Part shown: positions 26,676 to 35,114 of the stretch, piece after piece
How the letters are laid out: every line of letters begins with the position of its first letter
Numbering within the stretch: position 1 is the stretch's first letter
Source: Demequina silvatica
GTDB taxonomy: Bacteria; Actinomycetota; Actinomycetes; Actinomycetales; Demequinaceae
Reading direction: 5' to 3'
DNA length: 64,000 bases
Assembly (NCBI RefSeq): GCF_000971215.1
Contig: NZ_BBMA01000011.1
Location: forward strand, 62,001 to 126,000
Made by a program: the position numbers and the translations under genes
Notes under the pieces: generated by a model
Databases searched by the model: none
What the model was told of the DNA's origin: nothing
The model's input: only the letters and a program-made list of their open reading frames with translations

Positions 26676-27209
26676 ATGAGATTGACCGTCGCCCGCATCG
26701 GCCGTGCCCACGGGCTCAAGGGGGAGGTGTCGGTCGAGCTGCGCACCGACATCCCCGAGGACCGCCTGGTCCCTGGCGAGGTGTTCGACACCGAGCCCGC
26801 GTCCGCCGGCCCGCTCACCGTCGGGCGCGTGCGCGTCCAGGCGGGGCGCTGGTACGTCCAGTTCGAGGAGCTCCGCTCCCGCGAGGCGGCCGAGGCCGCG
26901 CGCGGCGTCGAGCTCACCATCGACGGCGCCGAGTCGGACGAGGACGACGCCTGGTTCGTCCACCAGCTGGTCGGGCTCGCGGCCGTGCGGCCCGACGGGT
27001 CCGCGCTGGGCGAGGTGGTGGACCTGGTGACCATGCCCGCGCAGGACCTGCTGGTGGTGAGGCAGCCGGGCGGGCACCGCGCGATGATCCCGTTCGTCGA
27101 GGAGTTCGTGCCCGAGGTGGACATCGACGCGGGGCGCGTGGTGCTCACGCCGCCGTACGGGCTGCTCGCCGGCGAGCAGCCCGAGGCGACGGGGGAGACG
27201 TCCGCATGA
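26676..27209 (+). CDS. rimM: 16S rRNA processing protein RimM
   Basis: A 177-aa 30S maturation factor that binds S19 and helps fold the 16S head. N-terminal [12 protein letters not shown] motif and the PRC-barrel region (W-F-V-H-Q-L-V-G-L, then [12 protein letters not shown]) are intact. Overlaps trmD by 4 bp (ATGA). Confidence 0.95.
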   Translation: MRLTVARIGRAHGLKGEVSVELRTDIPEDRLVPGEVFDTEPASAGPLTVGRVRVQAGRWYVQFEELRSREAAEAARGVELTIDGAESDEDDAWFVHQLVGLAAVRPDGSALGEVVDLVTMPAQDLLVVRQPGGHRAMIPFVEEFVPEVDIDAGRVVLTPPYGLLAGEQPEATGETSA

Positions 27210-27934
27210 GGATGCGCATCGACGTGGTCACGATCTTCCCGGAGTTCTTCGGGGTGCTCGACGTGTCCCTGCTGGGCAAGGCCCGCGAGGCGGAGCTGGT
27301 CGAGACGCACGTCCACGACCTCCGCGACTACGCCGCGTTCAAGGCCGACGGCACGCCCGACGTGCACCGCACGGTCGACGACGCGCCCTTCGGCGGCGGC
27401 GCCGGCATGGTGATGAAGCCCGACGTGTGGGGCAAGGCGCTCGACGACGTCCTGAAGCCCACCGGCGTGCTGGTCATCCCCTCGCCGGCCGGCATGCCCT
27501 TCACGCAGGCGCTCGCGCAGGAGCTGTCGACCGCGCCGCAGCTGGTGTTCGCGTGTGGACGCTACGAGGGCATCGACGCGCGCGTCGCGCAGCACTACGC
27601 GGACGCCGGGTATCGGGTCCTCGAGGTCAGCCTGGGCGACTACGTGCTCAACGGGGGAGAGGTCGCGACCTTCGCGATGATCGAGGCCGTCACGCGGCTC
27701 ATCCCCGGGTTCATGGGCAACGCCCACTCGATAGTCGAGGAGTCGCACTCCGACGGGCTGCTCGAGTACCCGTCGTACACGCGGCCCGCGTCCTGGCGCG
27801 GCCTCGACGTGCCCGACGTGCTGCTCAGCGGCCACCACGCGCGCATCGCGGAGTGGCGGCACGAGCAGCAGCTGTCGCGCACCCGCGAGCGACGCCCCGA
27901 CCTGCTGCCTCCCGAGGACGCCGGCGCCTGGTGA
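27206..27934 (+). CDS. trmD: tRNA (guanine37-N1)-methyltransferase
   Basis: A 242-aa SPOUT-family enzyme that makes m1G37 next to the anticodon and prevents +1 frameshifting. The knot motifs A-C-G-R-Y-E-G-I-D and [11 protein letters not shown] are present, as is [11 protein letters not shown] near residue 60. The conserved position between rimM and rplS supports the call. Confidence 0.97.
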   Translation: MRMRIDVVTIFPEFFGVLDVSLLGKAREAELVETHVHDLRDYAAFKADGTPDVHRTVDDAPFGGGAGMVMKPDVWGKALDDVLKPTGVLVIPSPAGMPFTQALAQELSTAPQLVFACGRYEGIDARVAQHYADAGYRVLEVSLGDYVLNGGEVATFAMIEAVTRLIPGFMGNAHSIVEESHSDGLLEYPSYTRPASWRGLDVPDVLLSGHHARIAEWRHEQQLSRTRERRPDLLPPEDAGAW

Positions 27935-27956
27935 CGCGCCGCGACCACCCGGCCCT

Positions 27957-27966
27957 CGCATCGTCC
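27957..27966. repeat. Dispersed word, reverse orientation, upstream of rplS promoter
   Basis: Exact CGCATCGTCC, lying 14-23 bp before the candidate -10 of rplS, where a -35 element would normally be. Confidence 0.7.
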
Positions 27967-27979
27967 GGACACGGTGTGG

Positions 27980-28117
27980 CAGAATAGATCCTCGGTGCGC
28001 GCGGCGCCGGGATCCGCCACAGGGGATCCGGCTCCATCCGCGACGCAGCTGATCAACACCGATCGCCCTCGGGCGGATACCGTGCGTGACCTGTGGCATG
28101 TGCGAGGAGAGAGAGTC
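27980..28117 (+). promoter_or_regulatory. rplS promoter and 5' leader
   Basis: Candidate -10 CAGAAT at 27980-27985 in the context TGGCAGAAT, giving a leader of roughly 125 nt. The leader holds two GGATCCG units (about 28010-28031) that are self-complementary, and ends in GAGGAGAGAGAG before the ATG. Autoregulatory structure is possible but not shown. Confidence 0.4.
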
Positions 28118-28465
28118 ATGCAGAAGCTTGACAACGTGGTTGCGGACCAGCTCCGTGACGACATCCCGGCGTTCCGCGCCGGCGACACCGTGAAGGTCCA
28201 CGTCAAGGTCATCGAGGGCAACCGCTCGCGTGTCCAGGTGTTCCAGGGCGTCGTCATCGCGCGTCAGGGCCAGGGTGTGGGCGAGACCTTCACGGTCCGC
28301 AAGATCTCGTTCGGCGTGGGTGTCGAGCGCGTGTTCCCGCTGCACGCCCCCACGATCGAGAAGATCGAGCTGGAGCGTCGCGGCGACGTGCGCCGCGCGA
28401 AGCTGTACTACCTGCGCGGCCTCCGCGGCAAGGCGGCGCGCATCCGCGAGAAGCGCGAGAACTGA
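28118..28465 (+). CDS. rplS: 50S ribosomal protein L19
   Basis: 115 aa, standard length. L19 sits at the 30S-50S interface. Seen: [13 protein letters not shown] and the C-terminal [14 protein letters not shown]. The start is the ATG after the strong Shine-Dalgarno, not an earlier in-frame codon. lepB begins about 20 bp downstream. Confidence 0.97.
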   Translation: MQKLDNVVADQLRDDIPAFRAGDTVKVHVKVIEGNRSRVQVFQGVVIARQGQGVGETFTVRKISFGVGVERVFPLHAPTIEKIELERRGDVRRAKLYYLRGLRGKAARIREKREN

Positions 28466-28485
28466 CCATCGCGACCGATGCCGAC

Positions 28486-29181
28486 GTGCCGGCGGGCGGG
28501 AAACCGTCCGCCGGCCGTCGGGCATGGGGCTGGGCGAAGGAGCTCGTCCTCGTCGTGGTGAGCGCGCTGCTGCTCTCGCTGCTCATCAAGACCTTCTTCT
28601 TCCAGTCGTTCTACATCCCCTCGCCCTCGATGGAGCCCACGCTCCTCGAGGGCGACCGCATCCTCGTCACCAAGTGGCGCCCGGACCCGCTGCCCCTGCG
28701 CCGCGGCGACGTGGTGGTCTTCAAGGACCCGGCCAACTGGCTCGGGCACTCGGATGAGGAGGAGAGCGGGCTGAGGCTCGTCGTCAAGGACGTCCTCACC
28801 TGGACCGGACTGCTCCCCGAGGACGCGGGCGAGCACCTGGTCAAGCGCGTCATCGGCCTGCCCGGCGACGTGGTCGAGTGCACCGACCCCGACGCGGAGG
28901 TCATGGTCAACGGCGAGGCGCTCGACGAGGACTTCATCGCCGAGGGCGCACGCCCGTGCGGCACCGAGTTCCGCGTCGAGGTCCCCGAGGGCTACCTCTG
29001 GGTCATGGGCGACAACCGCGACGACTCCGCGGACTCCCGCGCCCACATGGGCGACCCCGGCGGCGGCACCGTCCCCGTCGACAACGTGGTGGGCACCACC
29101 TTCGCCGTGGTGTGGCCGCTCGACCGCCTCGGCGGCGTCGGCAACCCGTTCGAGGACCAGGCCGCGGCCGCGCAGGAGTGA
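28486..29181 (+). CDS. lepB: Type I signal peptidase
   Basis: A 231-aa membrane protease that cleaves signal peptides on the outer face. One N-terminal transmembrane segment (about 18-36); nucleophile S48 in I-P-S-P-S-M-E-P-T-L; general-base K120 in V-K-R-V-I-G-L-P-G-D; and the box E motif G-D-N-R-D-D-S-A-D-S-R. A GTG start without a clear Shine-Dalgarno; translation probably follows rplS. Placement between rplS and rnhB is conserved. Confidence 0.94.
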   Translation: MPAGGKPSAGRRAWGWAKELVLVVVSALLLSLLIKTFFFQSFYIPSPSMEPTLLEGDRILVTKWRPDPLPLRRGDVVVFKDPANWLGHSDEEESGLRLVVKDVLTWTGLLPEDAGEHLVKRVIGLPGDVVECTDPDAEVMVNGEALDEDFIAEGARPCGTEFRVEVPEGYLWVMGDNRDDSADSRAHMGDPGGGTVPVDNVVGTTFAVVWPLDRLGGVGNPFEDQAAAAQE

Positions 29182-29182
29182 T

Positions 29183-29842
29183 GTGACGGTCTCGCTCGTT
29201 CATGAGGCCGCGCTCTGGGACGCAGGCTTCGCCGCCGTCGCGGGCATCGACGAGGTGGGCCGCGGCGCGCTCGCCGGCCCCGTCTCCGTGGGCGTGTCCG
29301 TGGTGACCCGCTGCGACACCTGGCCCGAGGGCCTCACCGACTCCAAGCTGCTGAGCGCCGCGCGCCGCGAGGCGATGATCGAGCCGCTCACGACCTTCGG
29401 CATCGCTCGCGCGGTGGGACACGCGTCCTCCGCGGAGATCGACGCGGTCGGGATCGTCGCCGCGCTGCGCCTGGCCGCGCGCCGCGCGCTCGACGCCGTC
29501 GACGCGCCCGTGGACGCGGTGCTGCTCGACGGCACCCACGACTGGCTCACCCCGCCCCCCGCGGACCTGTTCTCGCTGGAGGGCCCCGGCGAGGACTGGC
29601 AGGCGCCGCCCGTCACCATGGTGGTCAAGGGCGACCGCGCGTGCGCGTCGATCGCAGCCGCGTCCGTGCTCGCGAAGGTCGAGCGCGACGCCCTCATGGC
29701 CGCCGCCCATCTCGAGCACCCCGAGTACAGCTGGGACTCCAACAAGGGCTACGGCGCGAACTCCCACCTCGAGGCGCTGCGCGTGCACGGGCCGTCGCCG
29801 CTGCACCGGGTGTCCTGGAAGCTGCCCTTCCGCGCCGTGTGA
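29183..29842 (+). CDS. rnhB: Ribonuclease HII
   Basis: A 219-aa enzyme that removes RNA from RNA/DNA hybrids and single ribonucleotides. Catalytic acidic residues are in A-G-I-D-E-V-G-R-G and D-G-T-H-D; V-K-G-D-R-A-C-A-S-I-A-A-A-S-V-L-A-K-V and S-N-K-G-Y-G are diagnostic. A mildly expanded loop (about residues 115-140, Pro-rich) is a small deviation. The GTG follows the lepB stop by one base. Confidence 0.94.
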   Translation: MTVSLVHEAALWDAGFAAVAGIDEVGRGALAGPVSVGVSVVTRCDTWPEGLTDSKLLSAARREAMIEPLTTFGIARAVGHASSAEIDAVGIVAALRLAARRALDAVDAPVDAVLLDGTHDWLTPPPADLFSLEGPGEDWQAPPVTMVVKGDRACASIAAASVLAKVERDALMAAAHLEHPEYSWDSNKGYGANSHLEALRVHGPSPLHRVSWKLPFRAV

Positions 29843-29922
29843 CTGCGGGCCCGCCGGGCCGGCGATCCGGCGATCCGGCGCGGCATTCGCGCTCGACCCC
29901 CCGTCCGGTCCATCATTGACGG

Positions 29923-30246
29923 GTGAGCCACGAAGACCTCGAGAACTACGAGACCGAAGCCGAGCTCGCGCTCTACCGCGAGTACCGCGACGTCGTGGGG
30001 CTGTTCCAGTACGTCGTGGAGACCGAGCGCCGCTTCTATCTCTGCAACAAGGTGGACCTCCAGGTCAAGGCGTCCGGCGGCGACATCTACTTCGAGGTCA
30101 CCATGGCCGACGCCTGGGTCTGGGACGTCTACCGCAGTGCACGCCTGGTGAAGAACGTGCGCGTCGTGACGTTCAAGGACGTCAACATCGAGGAGCTCGC
30201 CCGCGACGACGACCTCCCCGACGTCCGCCAGCTCCGCGGCCGCTGA
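29923..30246 (+). CDS. DUF2469 protein
   Basis: A 107-aa acidic cytoplasmic protein of the actinobacterial DUF2469 family, invariably found after rnhB. S-x-E-D-L-E-N-Y-E-T-E-x-E-L-x-L-Y-R-E-Y-R-D is the family N-terminus. Function unknown. The GTG lies six bases after CATCAT, the same arrangement as cysM, so a leaderless mRNA is possible. The 80 bp upstream include a tandem GGCGATCC repeat at about 29860-29877. Confidence 0.88.
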   Translation: MSHEDLENYETEAELALYREYRDVVGLFQYVVETERRFYLCNKVDLQVKASGGDIYFEVTMADAWVWDVYRSARLVKNVRVVTFKDVNIEELARDDDLPDVRQLRGR

Positions 30247-30317
30247 GCCGCCCGTACCCCAGCCGGCCCGCGCGCGCGGGCCGGCAGCCACGTCGCGTCC
30301 CGACCGCCCGCGCGACG

Positions 30318-30353
30318 GGACGATGCCCGGGTCGGGTGACCCCGGCATCGTCC
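30318..30353. terminator. Hairpin built from two one-mismatch copies of the dispersed word
   Basis: Arms 30318-30333 and 30338-30353 pair at 15 of 16 positions around the loop GGGT. Each arm starts or ends with GGACGATGCC / GGCATCGTCC, the dispersed word with its last base changed on both sides so pairing is kept. It lies between DUF2469 and the TetR gene. Confidence 0.6.
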
Positions 30354-30376
30354 GTGCGGCGACGCCTGGCGAGAAC

Positions 30377-30401
30377 TTGCAGATACTGCAAGAATGCGGC
30401 C
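30377..30401 (+). promoter_or_regulatory. Operator and leaderless promoter of the TetR gene
   Basis: Palindrome TTGCAG-ATA-CTGCAA (30377-30391) overlaps the -10 element AAGAAT (30390-30395), which is six bases before the GTG at 30402. A near-identical block precedes the second MFS gene at 32855. Binding here would block RNA polymerase, implying autorepression. Confidence 0.65.
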
Positions 30402-31025
30402 GTGTCCTCCACCGATCCCGCACCCGGCCTGCGCGAGCGCAACCGGGTGCGCCGCATGCGCCGCGTCGAGCGCGCCGCGCTCGAGCTCGCTCTCGACCGC
30501 GGCGTCGACCACGTGACCGTGGACATGATCTGCGAGGCGAGCGACATCTCGCCGCGCACCTACTTCAACTACTTCGGCAGCAAGGAGGGCGCTCTGCTCG
30601 GCATGGGCAACGCGCCTCACGCGCAGGCGGACGTCGACACGTTCGTCGCCGCACGCGGGCACATCGTCGAGGACCTCCTGCACATGGTCGCGCGCAGCTT
30701 CCTCGCCAGCGACCCCGATCGCGAGGTCTACGTCATGCGCAGGCGCCTGTTCGCGAAGGAGCCGGAGCTCCAGGGCCTGCAGCTCGCGCGCATCGCGGGC
30801 CGGCGCCAGGCCATGACACGCATCGTCGAGGAGAGGCTTGCCGTGGAGCGTCCCGAGCTGACCGAGGTCGAACGCGGCGACGAGGCCCAGCTGGTGGTCG
30901 CGGTCGTCACCGGCGCGTTCCCCATCGCGGGTCGGGTGTGGCTCGAGCTCGAGGATCCCGGGGCGGAGATCGACGCGGCCATCTCCGAGGTGATGGCGCG
31001 GGTCCGCCGGATCGCGTCCCCGTAG
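30402..31025 (+). CDS. TetR-family transcriptional regulator
   Basis: 207 aa. The N-terminal helix-turn-helix (about residues 20-66) includes V-D-M-I-C-E-A-S-D-I-S-P-R-T-Y-F-N-Y-F-G-S-K-E, typical of TetR proteins of the AcrR type; the C-terminal ligand-binding domain is not recognisable by substrate. It is followed by two MFS exporter genes, and the same palindrome lies before its own start and before the second exporter, so it probably controls both. The inducer is unknown, likely a toxic compound exported by the MFS proteins. Confidence 0.85.
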   Translation: MSSTDPAPGLRERNRVRRMRRVERAALELALDRGVDHVTVDMICEASDISPRTYFNYFGSKEGALLGMGNAPHAQADVDTFVAARGHIVEDLLHMVARSFLASDPDREVYVMRRRLFAKEPELQGLQLARIAGRRQAMTRIVEERLAVERPELTEVERGDEAQLVVAVVTGAFPIAGRVWLELEDPGAEIDAAISEVMARVRRIASP

Positions 31026-31081
31026 CCGCCGGTCGGTCGCGCGGCCGGCTCGGCGCGCGCTTCTCGCCCGATCCAGGCACG

Positions 31082-32716
31082 ATGGCAGTCATGACGTCCG
31101 ATCACGCCACGGCCGCACCGGCCAGCCGCAGGGAGATCCTGCTCGTCATGGTCGGTCTCATGACCGCCATGCTCCTCTCCGCGCTCGACCAGACGATCTT
31201 CTCGACGGCGCTGCCGACCATCGTCGGCGAGCTCGACGGCGTCGACCACATGCTGTGGGTCACCACCGCCTACATCCTGGCGGCGACGATCATGATGCCC
31301 GTCTACGGGAAGATCGGCGACCTCATCGGCCGCAAGTCGATCTTCATCGGCGCGATCGCGATCTTCATCGCGGGATCGGTCGTCGGCGCGCTCGCCACCG
31401 GCATGACCGAGCTGATCGTGGGCCGCGCGATCCAGGGTCTCGGCGGCGGCGGCCTCATGATCCTCGCGCAGGCGATCATCGCGGACATCGTGCCCGCGCG
31501 TGAGCGGGCGAAGTACATGGGGCTCATGGGCGCCTCGTTCGCCGTCGCCTCGGTGATCGGGCCGTTGCTGGGCGGCTGGTTCACGGACTCGATCGGGTGG
31601 GAATGGTGCCTGTGGATCAACGTGCCGCTGGGCGCCGTCGCGATCCTCTCGGCCATCTTCTTCCTTCACCCGAACCCGCGTGACCGGGGCCGACCCACGC
31701 TCGACGTCGCCGGCATGGTGCTGCTCGCGATCGGGGCATCGGCGCTCGTGCTCTTCACGTCGTGGGGTGGCGGCCAGTACGAGTGGTCGGACCCGATCAT
31801 CATCGGGCTCATCGCGCTCACCGTGGTGGCCGCGGTCGTGTTCGTTCTCGTCGAGCGGCGCGCGGCGGAGCCGGTGATGCCGCTCACGCTGTTCGGCCAG
31901 GCGAACTTCAACCTCACCACCGCGGCGGGCCTGCTCACCGGGGTGGCGATGTTCGGCACGCTCGCGTACATGCCGACCTACCTGCAGATGGTCGAGCAGG
32001 TCGGCGCGACCGAGGCGGGGCTCCTCATGATCCCGATGATGGGAGCGATGCTGCCCACGTCGATCCTTGTCGGCAACGCGGTGTCGCGCACCGGGCGGTA
32101 CAAGATCTACCCCATCGTGGGCGCGGCGGTGGTGGCGCTCGGGCTGTTCCTGCTGTCCACGCTGACGCCCGACCAGACCCTGTGGCATGTCTGCCTGTAC
32201 CTCGCGGTCTTCGGCTTGGGCCTCGGCATGCAGATGCAGACCCTGGTGCTGATCGTGCAGAACACCTTCCCGATCACCATGGTCGGCACGGCGACGGCGG
32301 GCAACAACTTCTTCCGCCAGATCGGCGCGTCGCTCGGGGCGGCGGTGGTCGGCTCGATCTTCACGAGCAACCTCATCGCGATGCTCACCGAGCGCATCCC
32401 GCCCGACGTCGCCGCGGGCGGGATCGACGGGGCGAACAGCCTCACGCCGGAGCTCGTGGGCACGCTCCCGCAGGAGGCCCAGGACATCATCATCGGGTCC
32501 TACAACGACGCCCTGACCCCGGTGTTCCTGTACCTGGTCCCGCTGTCGCTGCTCGCACTGGTGCTGCTGCTGTTCGTGCGGGAGGTGCCGCTGCGTGGCT
32601 CGGTGAGCGAGGACGCGGTGCCCGAGTCGTACGAGGTCGACGGCGGGTCGAGCGCCTACCTCGAGCGGCATGCCGACCAGGACGCCGGCGACGGACGGGA
32701 GCCGACGCGGGCCTGA
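31082..32716 (+). CDS. DHA2-type MFS multidrug exporter 1
   Basis: A 544-aa transporter with 14 predicted helices, the DHA2 drug:H+ antiporter layout. Motif A-like G-K-I-G-D-L-I-G-R-K-S follows helix 2, the motif C region G-x-x-x-G-P-x-L-G-G lies in helix 5, and L-D-Q-T-I-F-S-T-A-L-P-T-I-V is in helix 1. The start could be ATG 31082 or 31091. It lies 56 bp after the TetR gene with no separate promoter evident, so it is probably co-transcribed. Substrate cannot be inferred. Confidence 0.85.
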   Translation: MAVMTSDHATAAPASRREILLVMVGLMTAMLLSALDQTIFSTALPTIVGELDGVDHMLWVTTAYILAATIMMPVYGKIGDLIGRKSIFIGAIAIFIAGSVVGALATGMTELIVGRAIQGLGGGGLMILAQAIIADIVPARERAKYMGLMGASFAVASVIGPLLGGWFTDSIGWEWCLWINVPLGAVAILSAIFFLHPNPRDRGRPTLDVAGMVLLAIGASALVLFTSWGGGQYEWSDPIIIGLIALTVVAAVVFVLVERRAAEPVMPLTLFGQANFNLTTAAGLLTGVAMFGTLAYMPTYLQMVEQVGATEAGLLMIPMMGAMLPTSILVGNAVSRTGRYKIYPIVGAAVVALGLFLLSTLTPDQTLWHVCLYLAVFGLGLGMQMQTLVLIVQNTFPITMVGTATAGNNFFRQIGASLGAAVVGSIFTSNLIAMLTERIPPDVAAGGIDGANSLTPELVGTLPQEAQDIIIGSYNDALTPVFLYLVPLSLLALVLLLFVREVPLRGSVSEDAVPESYEVDGGSSAYLERHADQDAGDGREPTRA

Positions 32717-32725
32717 CGCGTCAGG

Positions 32726-32814
32726 AGACGATGCGCCGGTCCCGTGGGCGACCGCGTCGCCTGTTGCCGCGCGCCCGGGCGACGTCGTCGCGCGCCCGAG
32801 CCACCGCATCGTCC
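32726..32814. repeat. Inverted pair of dispersed words after MFS 1
   Basis: A one-mismatch forward copy (AGACGATGCG, 32726-32735) and an exact reverse copy (CGCATCGTCC, 32805-32814) face each other 69 bp apart, between the MFS 1 stop and the MFS 2 promoter. The intervening sequence is itself rich in GC inverted repeats. Confidence 0.5.
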
Positions 32815-32842
32815 CCATGACCTTCGGCCCTTGCGCGTGCAC

Positions 32843-32872
32843 TTGACGCAAAAATGCAGAGTCTGCAAGAAT
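32843..32872 (+). promoter_or_regulatory. Promoter and operator of MFS 2
   Basis: -35 TTGACG (32843-32848), 18-bp spacer, -10 AAGAAT (32867-32872). The spacer contains the perfect palindrome TGCAGAGTCTGCA (32855-32867). From TGCAGA to AAGAATGCGG it matches the TetR upstream block at all but two central positions. Confidence 0.7.
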
Positions 32873-32969
32873 GCGGACGATGCACCATGCGGCCGCGCGA
32901 CTCGCGCCGGCGGTGCGCCACTCCCTCGGATGCCCTACGCGCGTCCCGTCCCCCCTGCGGAAGGAACTC

Positions 32970-34589
32970 ATGACCGCCACCCTGGACCGGCCCGCGGCGA
33001 CCACGCCCGCGACCCGCACCGTCCTGCCCGTGTTCATCGGGCTGATGACCGCGATGCTGTTGTCGTCGCTCAGCCAGACCATCTTCTCGACCGCGCTGCC
33101 GACCATCGTGGGCGAGCTCGACGGCGTGGACCACATGCTGTGGGTGACCACGGCGTTCATCCTCGCGTCGACGGTCGTCATCCCCGTGTACGGCAAGCTC
33201 GGCGACCTCATCGGCCGCAAGGGGCTCTTCATCGCGGCGATCTCGATCTTCGTCGCCGGCTCGATCGTCGGCGGCCTCGCCGGAACGATGGGCGTGCTGA
33301 TCGCGGCGCGCGCGATCCAGGGCCTCGGCGCCGGCGGCCTCATGATCCTGTCGCAGGCGATCATCGCGGACATCGTCCCCGCGCGCGAGCGTGGCAAGTA
33401 CATGGGGATCATGGGCTCGGCGTTCGCCGTGTCGTCGGTCGCGGGACCGCTGCTCGGAGGGTGGTTCACGGAGAGCCTCAGCTGGCGATGGGGCCTGTGG
33501 ATCAACGTCCCGCTGGGCATCGCGGCGATCGCGATGGCGGCGATCTTCCTCCACCCGGCGCCCGCGGAGCGCGTCAAGCCGCGCCTCGACGTCGCCGGCA
33601 TGGCGCTGCTGGCGCTCGCGACCTCGGGCATCGTGCTGGTGACCTCGCTCGGCGGACGCACGTACGACTGGGCGTCGCCCCAGATCGTCGGTCTGATCGC
33701 CGTCGCGGTGGTCTCCGCCGTCGCGTTCGTGCTCGTCGAGCGCCGCGCCGCCGAGCCCGTGATGCCGCTCCACCTGTTCCGGTCCCGCACGTTCAACCTC
33801 ACCACGGTCGCCGGCATGTTCATCGGCGTCGGCATGTTCGGCGTGCTGGGCTACATGCCCACCTACCTCCAGATGGTCGCGTCCGTCAGCGCCACCGAGG
33901 CGGGCCTGCTGCTCGCTCCGATGATGATGGTGATGCTCGTGGCGTCGACCGCGACCGGCTTCATCGTGTCGAGGACCGGCCGCTACAAGTGGTATCCGGT
34001 GATCGGCGCGGCCGTGCTCAGCGCGTCGCTCTACCTGCTGTCGACGCTGACCTCGGACACCGCCGTGTGGGTGACGTGCGCGTACCTCGGCGTGCTCGGT
34101 CTGGGTCTGGGCATGTCGATGCAGACCATCGTGCTGATGGTGCAGAACGCGTTCCCGTTGACCATGGTCGGCACCGCGACCGCAGGCAACAACTACTTCC
34201 GTCAGGTGGGGGCGTCGCTCGGCACCGCGATCGTGGGCTCGATCTTCACCACGCACCTGATCAGCCTCCTCGCCGAGCGGATGCCGGCGGAGGCGCTCGC
34301 CGCCGGGGGCGGCACGAACTCGCTGTCGCCCGCGGTCATCGCGGAGCTGCCGCCGCAGATCCACGACATCGTGGTGAGCGCGTACAACGACGCGCTCACA
34401 CCCGCGTTCCTGCTGATGGCGCCGCTCGCCGCGGTCGGCGTGATCCTGCTCGCGTTCGTGAAGGAGGTGCCGCTGCGCACCACCGTCGCGCGGGATGCGG
34501 TCGCGGAGTCGCTCGAGATCGACGGCGAGACCCGTGACTACCTCGAGCCCCGGCGTGATGCGGGCGCAGAGGACACGGCGCGCGCCTGA
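32970..34589 (+). CDS. DHA2-type MFS multidrug exporter 2
   Basis: A 539-aa 14-helix transporter, close paralogue of exporter 1 along its whole length (shared V-G-E-L-D-G-V-D-H-M-L-W, A-I-Q-G-L-G, M-V-G-T-A-T-A-G-N-N). One visible difference: helix 1 reads L-S-Q-T-I-F where exporter 1 has L-D-Q-T-I-F, so the acidic residue of motif D1 is missing, which may change proton coupling or substrate. The ATG at 32970 has GGAAGGAA just upstream; earlier ATGs at 32871 and 32880 lie on the -10 region and would add a non-membrane extension. Confidence 0.83.
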   Translation: MTATLDRPAATTPATRTVLPVFIGLMTAMLLSSLSQTIFSTALPTIVGELDGVDHMLWVTTAFILASTVVIPVYGKLGDLIGRKGLFIAAISIFVAGSIVGGLAGTMGVLIAARAIQGLGAGGLMILSQAIIADIVPARERGKYMGIMGSAFAVSSVAGPLLGGWFTESLSWRWGLWINVPLGIAAIAMAAIFLHPAPAERVKPRLDVAGMALLALATSGIVLVTSLGGRTYDWASPQIVGLIAVAVVSAVAFVLVERRAAEPVMPLHLFRSRTFNLTTVAGMFIGVGMFGVLGYMPTYLQMVASVSATEAGLLLAPMMMVMLVASTATGFIVSRTGRYKWYPVIGAAVLSASLYLLSTLTSDTAVWVTCAYLGVLGLGLGMSMQTIVLMVQNAFPLTMVGTATAGNNYFRQVGASLGTAIVGSIFTTHLISLLAERMPAEALAAGGGTNSLSPAVIAELPPQIHDIVVSAYNDALTPAFLLMAPLAAVGVILLAFVKEVPLRTTVARDAVAESLEIDGETRDYLEPRRDAGAEDTARA

Positions 34590-34610
34590 CGGCACGCATC
34601 GCGACTTCAG

Positions 34611-34638
34611 GGGCGGGGAGGACAGATCCTCCCCGCCC
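34611..34638. terminator. Hairpin terminator after MFS 2
   Basis: Twelve perfect pairs (34611-34622 with 34627-34638), loop CAGA, followed by TTCGTCGT. It starts 22 bp after the MFS 2 stop. Confidence 0.8.
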
Positions 34639-34652
34639 TTCGTCGTCCCCGG

Positions 34653-34734
34653 GGACGATGCGCACAGGACCTCCGTACCTGGCCTCCCTCCACAGATCCC
34701 GGCCCGGCAGGGGCGGCCGACCCGCGCATCGTCC
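34653..34734. repeat. Inverted pair of exact dispersed words before yraN
   Basis: GGACGATGCG at 34653-34662 and CGCATCGTCC at 34725-34734, 62 bp apart, facing each other in the gap between the MFS 2 terminator and yraN. They could pair as a long-range stem. Confidence 0.6.
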
Positions 34735-34757
34735 ACCGTGGATCGCGGAGGTGGGCG

Positions 34758-35114
34758 ATGGCGGTCAAGGACGAGGTGGGCCGGTACGGCGAGGAGCTGG
34801 TCGCGCGGCGGCTGGTCGCGGACGGCTGGGAGGTGCTGGCGCGGAACTGGCGGTGCGCGCACGGCGAGGTCGACATCGTGGCGCGCGACGGCGACGAGGT
34901 GGTGTTCGTCGAGGTGAAGACGCGCCGGTCCGACGCGTTCGGGGGCGCGCTCGCGGCCGTGACCGTGCGCAAGGTGCGCCGGCTGCGGCTGCTCGCGGGG
35001 GAGTGGCTCGCGGAGCAGTCGCGCGGGTGGGCGGGGGCGCGCATCGACGTGGTGGCGGTGACGCTGCCGCGTGCGGGAGCGGCGGTGCTCGAGCACGTGA
35101 GGGGGATCGGGTGA
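34758..35114 (+). CDS. YraN family (UPF0102) nuclease-like protein
   Basis: 118 aa. Contains the Holliday-junction-resolvase-like core G-E-V-D-I-V-A-R-D-G-D-E-V-V-F-V-E-V-K-T-R with the D ... E-x-K arrangement of PD-(D/E)xK nucleases. Biochemical role unsettled. The stop overlaps the GTG of the next gene; yraN-comM-dprA is a conserved trio in actinobacteria. Confidence 0.9.
   Translation: MAVKDEVGRYGEELVARRLVADGWEVLARNWRCAHGEVDIVARDGDEVVFVEVKTRRSDAFGGALAAVTVRKVRRLRLLAGEWLAEQSRGWAGARIDVVAVTLPRAGAAVLEHVRGIG

Noticed and set aside
30728-33835. A 1035-codon minus-strand frame opposite the TetR and MFS genes
   Set aside because: Same antisense artefact; composition rich in Arg/Asp/His and no recognisable domain.
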